Source of the DNA: Hordeum vulgare subsp. vulgare
Taxonomy: Eukaryota > Streptophyta > Magnoliopsida > Poales > Poaceae
Reading direction: 5' to 3'
DNA length: 64,000 nucleotides
Assembly: GCF_904849725.1 (NCBI RefSeq)
Contig: NC_058522.1
Span: 437,005,529-437,069,528 of the forward strand
The notes beneath the pieces are model-generated. The model was given only the letters and a program-made list of their open reading frames with translations. It did not search any database and was not told where the DNA came from. A program made the position numbers and the translations under genes. How positions within the stretch are numbered: the first letter of the stretch is position 1; each line of letters begins with the position of its first letter. Shown here piece after piece: positions 46,379 to 57,000 of this stretch.

Positions 46379-47308
46379 TCACGGCAGGTGGTACAGCTTG
46401 GACGGCCTGATCCCGGCGGTGACGTTGAAGTACTGGAGCGTGGTCGCCCAGCGTCGGTTGTCCTTGAGCATGTGCACGGCGACGCTGTCCGGCCGCAGGT
46501 TGTCCATGTCCCAGCTGAGGTCGTACATCCGCGGCTTGAGGTCGTACCTGTTCTTCCCCTTGCCGGCGAGGTTGAGCCACTTGCCGAGCATCAGGTCCTC
46601 CGGCCCCAGCGTGTCGTTCCGCGCCAGGATCTCCTCCGCCGTCGACACCCAGCTCGCCAGGTCCCAGGACATGACGTACCCCATGCCGTGCATGAACAGC
46701 ATCGGGTCGCCGCTCATGTTGTAGCCGTAGCCGAGGTACACGTCGTGGCGCGGCCGGGGCCGGAGCTCCTCCACCAGCGCCGCCACCCGCAGGTACGTGT
46801 CGTCGTCGGTCTTCATCACGTAGTCGTAGGGCGCCGCCGCGAACAGCCGCGGCACGGACGAGAAGTAGGCGTACGTCTTGCCGTCGTTCATGTTCTCGGC
46901 GCAGTCGAGCACGATGATGTCGCCGTGCCGCATGATCTCCAGCGCCACCAGCGCCGCCTCCACCGGGTCCGTCACGTTGCAGAACACGAAGCGCACGTCC
47001 ACCCGCGCGCCCGCCGCCGGCGGCGGCTGCAGCGCGTACGCCAGCCGCACGATGTCGCGCCGCTCCCGCCGCTTCGGCATCGTCAGGATGCCGACCAGCA
47101 GGCTCAGCTCCGGCTCCGGGACATCCTCCGCCTCGGCCCGCGCCGACACGCCGGTGTACTGTCCGGCGCCGGCGCGCCGGGTGCAGAGGACACCGAGGCC
47201 ATCGGAGCCGGCACGGTTGAGCGATGAGAGCAGGAAGACGAGGAGCAGGATCGCGACGGGAGCCAGGATGAGGTAGGAGGTGGACGTGGGCGCCTTCATC
47301 ATGGTCAT
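46379..47308 (-). CDS. GT31 family beta-1,3-galactosyltransferase-like protein (paralog 2)
   Basis: Intact single-exon gene of 309 residues, same family and orientation as 28017-28994. Short N-tail, membrane anchor at about residues 12-29 (type II, Golgi), short stem, then the Galactosyl_T domain (LLVGILTMPKRRERR from about residue 70). DDD motif at residues 168-170 (MKTDDDTYLR), FMHGMGYVMSWDLASW and EDLMLGKWLNLAGKGKNRYD are shared with paralog 1, and the C-terminal YHLP is identical. NVT, NMS and NDT glycosylation sites are visible. Three Met codons stand close together at the start; the first is taken. The GC-rich, high-GC3 code contrasts with the AT-rich surroundings, as in many single-exon grass genes. 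The sugar acceptor is unknown. Confidence 0.9.
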   Translation of the reverse strand: MTMMKAPTSTSYLILAPVAILLLVFLLSSLNRAGSDGLGVLCTRRAGAGQYTGVSARAEAEDVPEPELSLLVGILTMPKRRERRDIVRLAYALQPPPAAGARVDVRFVFCNVTDPVEAALVALEIMRHGDIIVLDCAENMNDGKTYAYFSSVPRLFAAAPYDYVMKTDDDTYLRVAALVEELRPRPRHDVYLGYGYNMSGDPMLFMHGMGYVMSWDLASWVSTAEEILARNDTLGPEDLMLGKWLNLAGKGKNRYDLKPRMYDLSWDMDNLRPDSVAVHMLKDNRRWATTLQYFNVTAGIRPSKLYHLP

Positions 47309-47362
47309 GGCCGGTTGATTTGATGGAATGGAAGCGCTGCGTGCTGCGGAGTGTGCAACGAG

Positions 47363-47369
47363 TTATATC
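47363..47369 (-). promoter_or_regulatory. candidate TATA box of GT31 paralog 2
   Basis: The minus strand reads GATATAAC about 57 bp before the start codon, close to the spacing of the candidate box of paralog 1. Confidence 0.4.
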
Positions 47370-48360
47370 GCCAAGCTTAAGTTGGCCTCCCTACTGCAGA
47401 CCCACTGATCCATCTGATCGATCAGAGAAATCGTGGAACGACTGACGGGACGAGCCGATTCGCCGATTACGACACAGCACCCTGCAGTAAGGAAACCGTG
47501 CGACAAGTAGTGATAGCTGACAAAACTGAGTGTAATTTCCACGGTTAGCTGAGGCTGAGCTATAGTTTGCTCCAGTTCACATTCAATCATTATTCTCTCC
47601 AAATCTACAGTATATTGACTCATTTCTTATGCATGACGCTACTGCATTTTTACATGGAACGTTGACCGGTCATACACGACGGAATTTCACTAGTGTATAT
47701 CACTGTAATATTCTCTGAAAAACATTTCAGCGTTTGTTACAACGACGAACCACATGGCATTCGATGGTATATACTCTTACAAGGAGAGAGACGCGTGAGC
47801 GCACGTCTTTCCAAGCACTCGCAGAACATTGCGCTTATATGGAGTATAAAAATAGCAGGTAGTATTAATTTCGCGTCTCATTACCAGGACGGTCGACGGA
47901 AGGCAGAGGAGCAGCGTGTAGTGCCCCTCACGACAGCAGCAGAGACGTGAGCCGGCGGAGCACACGACGCGGGATCCATCCACTGCACCGGCGGAATCGA
48001 TCGGGAGATTGCTCCGTTTATTTGGACTCCGGCAATGCTTCCTGAGCCCGGAGTCACCAGACCGATTCCAACCCATCGACCGTCCCCCGAAGTCATCCCC
48101 GTTCGGCGAGCACGCGTCCCCGTAGTCGGGAAGGGAACGCCTACTTGCTCGGGCACGGCACGTGTTTTCCCCGAAATTCATGGGTCACGGCCGTAGCACC
48201 AACTACGTTCTTCCAGGTGAATTACTACTGTGTCGACGCAGGTACAGTAGTAGAGTAGTATATACGGGTCGACGCAGGTATCTCGTCAGCGTGTGCTTCT
48301 GGCCTAAGTATAATTTGATGAGGAGGACGGAGTCCACGAGACCTGGGCAGGAGGCTCCTA
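47370..48360. other. upstream region of GT31 paralog 2, unassigned
   Basis: About 1 kb without recognised repeat. Short frames at 47363-48181 have no family features. It may contain the promoter of the GT31 gene at its left side. Confidence 0.3.
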
Positions 48361-48924
48361 TCTTTACCTAATAATAAAAAGGCTAGCGCCTCCGTCGGAA
48401 AACCCACCGAGGTGATTTTACAAAAATGTCCTTACTGTTTATGACATTAAACTCGTAGTATATATTAAATGTTTTTTAAAATACTCATATCTTTTAAACC
48501 GTAACTCCAAATTTAACATATTATATATGAAATTTGATTAGAAAAATATGGAGAATTTAAATATGATATTATTTTATCTATTAAACGTTTAATAAAAATA
48601 CTATCTAGGGTGCAATCTTAATAAATAAGTCATTATTCGTCTTTCTTTCATACCGGTACTCATTCGGGTTGGGATGAACACGTCAACAAAATCAGGATTA
48701 GAGATGAAACTGAAGGTCACTTGACTGATTCTTTATACGTATTAAATCTACATGTAAGCCGTGTTAAAATAGAAGACCTGTGAAATTTTGAAGTGCATTT
48801 TTATAGGATAAGACCATCTTTATTTGTGTTGTAATTACAAATTCTCAGATTATAGACCATTTTTTATAAATTAAGAGCGTGTGATATTTCTTTCTTCCAT
48901 TACAACGCATGGCCCTTTTGCTGG
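48361..48924 (+). mobile_element. possible degenerate Helitron, non-autonomous
   Basis: Starts TCTTTACCTAATAATAAAAA after an A and ends CATGGCCCTTTTGCTGG before a T. This fits the Helitron pattern (TC start, CTRR end, insertion between A and T). A short CCAT/ATGG stem lies near the end, weaker than the GC-rich hairpin I recall for this grass family. AT-rich inside, no coding capacity. Confidence 0.4.
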
Positions 48925-49513
48925 TCCTACCTAAACGAAATCGCCCGGCTCGACGGATCGAGCAAAGTCCAGTACGCGTCCATCCTGAAGACAGCCCGAA
49001 AAGAGCTCGGCAATGACTGGTATGATCGACTCGTAGTACAGAGACCGGTACCTATCGCTATCAGTATCAATGAATCATGCGAGGTAGGCGAGGTGTGCAC
49101 CACCAATGCATCTGTGCACGGACGGAGTCCTCTGCGTCTATGTCTCGTCCAGTTGAGAGCCCTCTTCCACTACATATGTTGTTAAGACGTCGTCGAATCA
49201 GTAGGGTCCTTGCAGAATGCAGACTTGTCATCTACTGCGAGTTGGGCTTGTGACAATCAGCGAGTCGTGTGAGGCCCCCCTGCCCCTGGCTGCGTACTTT
49301 TCTTCTTTTCTAACTCGAGGGGCTGGTGTTTGAATGTGTGATGTGCTTGTGTACCCACGTCTTGATAAGTAGAAGTATCTATCTAGGAGCAGCAAGTGCA
49401 CTGTGCTAGCTTGAATACAGACACTGTCCCATGACGTGGGTTGTGCTGTGCTTTGAATTATCGGTGTGGCGAAGGGAGCAGGAATCTTCATGCTACACCA
49501 ATACTCTCGTGTA
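48925..49513. other. unassigned intergenic sequence
   Basis: No gene or repeat recognised between the possible Helitron and the copia array. Short frames only. Confidence 0.3.
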
Positions 49514-49518
49514 TGAAA

Positions 49519-49923
49519 TGCTAGAGTTTTGTGTATTTTTGGATCAGCTCAATAACAATTTTAAAAATTCTTAATAAATTCTAAAGACCCACGCAACCCA
49601 TTCGTTCAAGGCAAAAGATGAAATCAAAGTTTAGTCTCACATTGCTAATTTGATGAAAGTTGGACCTGTTACCCCACATGTATGACCATGATAACAAGAG
49701 GGACATTCACGCGCTCCTCCTCCGCTAGCCTCGCCAGCGTTGCGGGAACGAGCTGATATTATCCTCTGTTCTACATATGTTCTCTTCTAGTTTATATGTG
49801 CACATGCCATTTATTGTCTCATCTTTATATTACATGACTTGTTTCATTTCTATTATGATAGTCATATTTTATCTACCTTTTCTGTTAATAAAATCCTATT
49901 GTAAATTGCTCATATTTCCAACA
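49519..49923 (+). repeat. first LTR of copia array, internally deleted
   Basis: 405 bp, TGCTAGAGTTTTGTGTATTT...CATATTTCCAACA. It follows the other two LTRs to about 'gcgggaacgagctgat', then jumps to 'tctgttctacatatgttctc', losing about 570 bp that include the TATA box and leader seen in the other LTRs. Confidence 0.85.
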
Positions 49924-49974
49924 ATTTAAAAACCTTATTATAGGCAATTTACCCCGAGTGGTTTTGTTGCTTCC

Positions 49975-52422
49975 ATGAGACCTCCTATGTTTAAGGATAT
50001 CCACTATAAGGGATGGCGCGTGAGAGCCGTTCTATGGTTTCAAACTATGAGCTGCTATGACGTCACTCTTCGCAAACCTGAAGGAGATTATGATGCTCAT
50101 CAAGAACAAGCTTTTCAGAAAATGGATACCATGTTTAAGGCTGCTCTCTTGAGTGTTCTCGATGAGAACGTAGTTGATGCTTATGCGTCAATTGATAATG
50201 GAAAAGATATGTGCGATGCACTCGAGGTCAAGTTTGGGGTCTTGGATGCTGGCACTGAGTTGTACATCATGGAACAATTCTATGACTACAGGATGACTGA
50301 AGAGCGCTCCGTGGTTGAGCAAGCTCACGAGATACAGTCATTTGCTAGAGAACTTGAGCAATTCAATTGTATGCTACCGGACAAGTTTGTTGTCGGAGGC
50401 ATCATCACTAAGCTTCCTCCTTCATGGAGGAACTTTGCTACCTTACTGAAGTATAAGAGGCAGGAGTTTTCCATTGCGGATCTCATTGGTACTCTTGATG
50501 TGGAATAAAAGGCGAGAGCAAAATACACACGTGCTCGAGGTATTGAGAGAGGATCTAGTGCCAATCTGGTACACAAGAAAAACTTCTAGTCCCACAAGTT
50601 CAAGAACAAGGGCAAGTTTGAGGGTAAAGCAAATTTTGATGGGAAGAACAAGGTTGTATTGCATGTCGGTACAATCATGGAGTCGAATGATGCGACTTTC
50701 TTTGAAGATATCTTTCCCATGAAGGATATGGCTACCTCATCTAATCAGGAGATGCCTAGTTCATTGAATCATGAATTAGTTACAATTAGCGAACCTACCA
50801 TTTCGATGGAACTCTTTCAAAATTCTGTGCAGGAGAACAATGAAGTTCCCACTAGGAGCAAGAGAGAGAGGACTGCAAAGTCCTTTGGTGATGATTACAC
50901 ACGCCTATGCATCTGAAGATGCTGACTACTGGAAGGAAGCGGTCCATAGTGAGATGGATTCCATCTTGGCAAATGAAACTTGGGACATCACTGATCGTCC
51001 TTATGGGTGCAAACCTATAGGATGCAAATGGGTATTCAAGAAGAAGCTTAGGCCTGATGCTACTATCGAGAAGTACAAGGCACAACTCGTGGCTAAAGGT
51101 TATACCCAAAAGAAAGGTGAAGACTTCTTTGATACTTACTCACATGTGGCTCGACTGACCACTATTCGAGTACTACTTTCACTAGCCGCCTCACATGGTC
51201 TTCTCGTTCATCAAATGGATGTTAAGACCGCTTTCCTAAATGGAGAGTTGGATGAGGGATTTTACATGGAACAACCAGATGGGTTTGTAGTAGATGGTTA
51301 GGAAGGAAAAGTATGCAAGTTGCTGAAGTCTTTGTATGGACTTAAGCAAGCACCCAAGTAGCGTCATGAAAAGTTTGAAATAACTTTAATAGATGCATGC
51401 TTTGTTGTAAATGAAGTTGATAAATGTGTGTCCTATCGCAATGGTGGCGACGAGGGAGTTATCCATTGCTTCTTTATTGATGACATATTGATTTTCGGAA
51501 CAAATCTGAATGTTATTAAGGAGGTCAAGGATTTCCTATCTCACTGTTTTGAGATGAAGGATTTAGGAGTGAGTGATGTCATTGTGAACATCAAGTTATT
51601 TAGAGACGGTGATGGTGGGATTACATTGCTTCAATCTCACTATGTGGAAAACATCTTGAGTCGCTTTGACTGTAGTGTCTGCAACCCCTCTCCAACACCA
51701 TATGATGCCAGCGTGTTGCTTCGAAAGAATTGCTAGAGATCAATTGAAATATTCTCATATTATTGGCTCGCTTATGTACTTAGCCAGTGCTACAAGACCT
51801 GATATCTCTTTTGCTGTTAGCAAACGGAGTCGGTTTGTCTCAAAACCAGGAGATGTGCATTTGAAAGCTCTAGAGAGAATTTTGTGTTATTTGAAAGGCA
51901 CTGCAAATTATGGAATTCACTACAGTGTACACCCAAAGGTGCTTGAAGGGTAGAGTGACTCAAAGTGGATCTCAGATGCCGATGAGATAAAGGCCACGAG
52001 CAGATATGTATTCACTCATGGAGGTGGCGTTGTTTCTTGGAAGACTTGCAAGCAGACCATCTTAACGAGGTCAACAATGGAAGCAGAACTCACAACACTA
52101 GATACAACTACGGTCGAAGAAGATTGGCTTCGCCGGCTCTTGAATGACATGCCGGTTGTTGAGAAACCTGTACCGGGTATCCTTACGAACTGTGATAATC
52201 AAACTGTGATCACGAAAGTGAGCAACTCAAGGGATAATATGAAGTCATCAAGACACGATCAGAGAAGATTAAAGTCTGTCAGGAAAAATGAAAAACTCTC
52301 GAGTTATTGCATTGGATCATATCCAAACGTCTAAAAAATTGGCAGATCCTTTTACTAAGGGTCTATCACATAATCTGATAGAGAATGCATCAAAGGAAAT
52401 GGGTATGAGACGCACAACATGA
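49975..52422 (+). pseudogene. copia gag-pol, first unit, protease and integrase deleted
   Basis: Gag (49975-50508, MRPPMFKDIHYKGWRVRAVL, a UBN2-like core) continues past a TAA at 50506 and a TAG at about 50587 into the basic tail FDGKNKVV. It then jumps (near 50658) to HVGTIMESNDATFFEDIFPM, which in the second unit lies after integrase; zinc knuckle, protease and integrase are missing. Reverse transcriptase follows (50920-51750: KWVFKKKLRPDATIEKYKA, HQMDVKTAFLNGEL, FIDDILIFG where Y of YVDD is lost) and RNase H with the end of pol to 52422 (STMEAELTTLDTTT, NCDNQTVITKV). TAG stops at 51299-51301 and 51359-51361, plus further stops and frameshifts. Confidence 0.88.
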
Positions 52423-52980
52423 GTTGTTCACAGTGGTAATCTAGTCTATGTGATCGGAGATCCTGTGAATTGGATTTGGAAGATAAGTTGTTGATCAAGT
52501 GAGAGGAGAGTATCATTACTATTAACAATACCACTCCATGAAGAGGCAATAATCTCCTAATCTACATGGCAGGTTGATGTATATCTTAATGTGTTCTAAG
52601 TGGCTCATTTAAAGCAGAGATGTTGTCCTGCAGAACATCTTTTCAAGAACACACCTATATGAGTCTGATTGTCAAACGTCGCGATCTATGAGAGTAGGGT
52701 TCTCTCAAGTAAACTCATGAAAGGTCACGGAGTATGACGTATAAGCTCCACCCGCGGGGTAGACCCACGGTAGCCAAGTATCGGTCAAGGCTTTATGTGA
52801 AGCTAGATTCGCTGAAAACTTGTAGTTCAAGGCCTAGTCCACCGTTCAAGTTGCTTACTAGTGTAGCATAGAGTTCTAGGTGGAATTTTAACTTAATAGT
52901 CTCCACAGCAGTACCGGTATATAAAAACTGTTTTGGAACCAAAGGCAAATTTTGTGTGCCTCTCGGATCTGGTGGAGGAT

Positions 52981-54010
52981 TGCTACAATTGTGTTTATTT
53001 TTGGGCCAGCCCAATAACAATTTCAGAAATTCATAATAAATCCTAGAGGCCCACGCAACCCATGCATACAAGGCAAGAGGTGGAACCAAAGTTTAGTACC
53101 ACATTGCTAGTTTGGTGGGAGTTGGACTCCTTATAAGGGAGGTTGTTTCCCCACATGTATAAGCATGAGAACAAGAGGGGCATTCACATGCGCTCCTCCT
53201 CCGCCGCCCGCCTCGCCACACCACGCCTCGTCACGATGCAACGCGACGTGCCGCGGGTTGCGGGAATGAGCCAAGCCGATGTCTAAATTTTTGCCATGCA
53301 CCACTGGTATACGAAAGGTCACTCGAAAGCTGAAAGTTTTTGTTGTACTTGAGATTGAATACGAACGCTGCACCCTTCGGCTACTGCCTCTCTGTTTCGT
53401 CTCCCTCGTTCCCTTCATCTCCCGTCGCTCGCCTCTCGCCTCCTTCTCTTGCGCCTATAAAAGGGAGGTCGCTCCTCTCCAGAGAGACGTATCAGAACTT
53501 CTTCTTCCTCTCGCCACAGGTTCCAATCTGTGTGTTGATGTTGTCTTCCTCATCCCGGCATGCACCATAGGTCGGGACAGTATGCCTCCGAAACTCCACC
53601 TCTTTGAGTCCTATATGGGATAAGGGAGATAAGTTTTTTGGGGAGCGCTCCGTGTGACTACTAACTTCTTCATCACGGATGCCACGGATTCCGACGACTA
53701 CTTCCCCGACGACGACAACCTCTTCGAGGCCATGGCTAGCGAGAACACCGACCCCAAGACTAGTGCTTCCACTATCATTTCGTATGTCTTCGTGTTCTCT
53801 CCGTTTAATATCTTACCTCAGTTTATTGCCCAACCGTTTCTGGTTCTAGCATGTGTTCTACATATGTTCTCTTCTAGTTCATATGTGCACATGCCATTTG
53901 CTGTCTCATCTTTATATTACATGACTTGTTTCATCTCTATTACGATAATCATGTTTTACCTACCTTTTCTGTTAACAAAATCCTATTGTAAATTGCACAT
54001 ATTTCCAACA
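52981..54010 (+). repeat. central LTR of copia array
   Basis: 1030 bp, TGCTACAATTGTGTTTATTT...ATATTTCCAACA, preceded by a purine tract (about 52970-52980). It contains 'gcgcctataaaagggaggtc', the likely core promoter. It serves as 3' LTR of the first and 5' LTR of the second unit. Confidence 0.88.
53456..53463 (+). promoter_or_regulatory. LTR TATA box (central LTR)
   Basis: TATAAAAG in a GC-rich context, followed by a pyrimidine-rich leader. The third LTR has the same box at 59770-59777; the first LTR has lost it. Confidence 0.6.
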
Positions 54011-54061
54011 ATCCAAAAACCTTATTATAGGTAATTTACCCCGAGTGGTTTTGCTGCTTCC

Positions 54062-57000
54062 ATGAGACCTCTTATGTTTGAGGGTATCCACTATAAGGGG
54101 TGGCGCGTGAGAGCCGTTCTATGGTTTCAAACCATGAGCTGCTACGACGCCACTCTTGGCAAACCTGAAGGAGATGATGATGCTTAATGGGAAAAAGCTT
54201 TTCAGAAAATGGATACCCTGTTTCAGGCTGCTCTCTTGAGTGTTCTTGGTGAGAACATAGTTGATGCTTATGTGTAAATTGATAATGTAAAAGATATGTG
54301 GGATGCACTCGAGGCCAAGTTTAGGGTCTTAGATGTTGGCACTGACCTGTACATAATGGAACAATTCTATGACTACAGGATGACTGAAGAGTGCTCCATG
54401 GTTGAGCTAGCTCACGAGATACAATCATTTGTTAGAGAACTTGAGCAATTCAATTGTATGCTACGGGACAAGTTTGTTGCCGAAGGCATCATCACTAAGC
54501 TTCCTCCTTCATGGAGGAACTTTTCTACCTTACTGAAGTGTAAGTGCATCTAGTGCCCCTTAGTGATTTTGGTGGTTTGAAGACTTATAGTTTAAGTATC
54601 TAATGTGTTTGTGAGTGTACACAGGATCTATAAGTCATTGACGAGTTTGAGATATTTGAAGAATATCGACCCCTAAAAATGTATGTCTTCAGTTGAAGAA
54701 ATTGGTCTGAAGCTGAAGAAATGAATCGCGAGGAATCTACGATGAAATTGATATTCCTCATGAAGATACTGATATTGAGGAATCCGGTGTGTCCTGAAGA
54801 AAATCACTCTGAAGAATTTGAAGCATGAAGATTTACACTTTTTGTTTTATTTTCTTCGCATTTGAGTAATAGGAACACCGTACTGTTAAAGGGGGTAGAA
54901 GTTACACTTCGGAATGAATTTCCTCATGATGCTCAACCCAAGCCTAATCCTACCAAAAGCCTCAAGTGAGGAATACGAGTGACATGAGGACTCTCAAAGT
55001 TGAGGGTTCCGACCGTTTCGATAGCCACGCCAAGTCATTGGTCTTATCGAGTCCAACGGTCATATTATTTAAGGGCATTAGTGTCAAATCATGTCGGGAT
55101 GCTCCCACGCTATAAATAGCCACCCCCACAACCATTAGCTGGTTGGCTGCTCCGTTAAAAACTAACACTTGTCATAAGAGCAACCCAATTCCTCAGAGTC
55201 TTCGAGAGTAATTCATCAGTGAGGAAATACCCCATACACCGAAACCACAAACCAAACCTAGTGATTGAGCATCAGTGAAGAAGTTGTTCCTGTGTGAGAC
55301 TGAAGCCTTTTACCTTTGAGGACTGTGCATCCTCCAGACGGTTAGGCGTCGTGGTCTAGAGCTTTCCAGCAGTCAATTGTGGATCGCCGGGTGACCAAGT
55401 TTGTGAGGGTTTGGAAGTCTCCCGTGAAGACTTACCACGAGTGTTGGGCGAGGACTGTGTGTCCTTAGCTCAAGGAGAACACGGTAGGGACTGTGTGTCC
55501 CGGGACTGTGTGTCCTTTGGTTTCAATACCAAGCCGCTCCAAACCAGATGTACGACTGTCACAACAGTTGGAACTGGGTCATCAACGATTGTCTTCACTG
55601 AGAAACGGGTTCTAATTCCTCAACTCCTTACTTTCCTCGTATTATGTGTTGATGACTTTCACTGCTGCTGTTTGAAGAATTTGCTGAAGACTTTCTCTGA
55701 ATTTCCTCAACCCCAAATTCTTCACGTCAGTTAATCCTCATCTGTATTCTGCGTGCCTGCTCACAGTGCAATCTGTTTTCACATTCCTCACTCCGAAAAA
55801 TTGTTGTTGTGAAACTTTGCACTTCTGATCCTTTACTGTTTCCGCTGTAAGTTAGTCATCAGTGAGGAATTTCCTCAAAAGGAATTTCCTCAGTGATGAA
55901 ATTCTAAAAATCTCCTATTCACCCCCCTCTAGTCGATATAACGCACTTTCATGAAGCATAAGAGGCAGGAGTTTTCCATCCCGGATCTCATTGGTACTCT
56001 TGATGTGGAAGAAAAGGCGAGAGCAAAAGACACATGTGCCCGAGGTATTGAGGGAGGATCTAGTGCCAATCTCGTACAGAAGAAAAACTTCGAGTCCCAC
56101 AAGTTCAAGAACAAGGGCAAGTTTGATGGTAAAGCAAAGTTTGATGGGAAGAACAAGGTTGTACAGCACACCAACTTCAAGAAGAAGAATGACAAGAAGA
56201 AAGGTGTTTGTCATGTGTGTGGAGATCCTGACCATTGGGCTCCTAGTTGACCTAATCGTTATGACAAGTGTCATCTTGGGAAAGGCGGAAAGACCGCTAA
56301 TATTGCACTACTAGAGTTCATACATTCAGATCTATGTGAAATGAATGGTATTTTCACAAAAGGTGGAAAGAAATATTTCATGATGTTAATTGATGACTCC
56401 ACTAGATACTGCCATGTGTATCTTCTCAAATCTAAGGATGAGGCTTTGAAGTATTTCAAGATCTATAAAGCTGAACGGAAAAACCAACTTGATTGAAAGA
56501 TCAAGAGGCTTAGGTCCGATCGTGGTGGAGAGTATTTCTCAACTGAATTTGATTCCTTCTGTGCGGAACATGGTATAATCCATTTGAGGATGCCTCCCTA
56601 TTCACCTCAGTCAAATGGTATACCCGAAAGAAAGGACCAAACTCTAACGGATTTGGTTAACGCCATGTTAGACACATCAGGTCTCTCCAAGGCATGGTGG
56701 GGGGAGGTGATATTGGCTGCATGTCATGTCCTAAACCGAGTTCCCACAAAGAACAAAGAGATAACTCCATTCGAAGAATGGGAGAAGAAAAGGTTAAAAC
56801 TCTCTTATCTACGAACCTGGGGTTGTTTGGCGAAAGTCAATGTGCCAATTCCGAAGAAGCGCAAGCTGGGACCAAAAACTGTGGATTGTGTTTTCCTGGG
56901 ATATGCTTTTCATAGCATTCGCTATAGATTCTTGGTTGTAAAATCTCACGTATCTGACATGCATGTCGGTACAATCATGGAGTCGAATCATGCGACTTTC

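Noticed and set aside
46388..47276. 279-codon plus-strand frame opposite GT31 paralog 2
   Set aside because: Same explanation: high GC at third positions opens the antisense frames.
47363..48181. Short frames of 80-135 codons upstream of GT31 paralog 2
   Set aside because: No recognisable motifs, overlapping on both strands, no support for exons.
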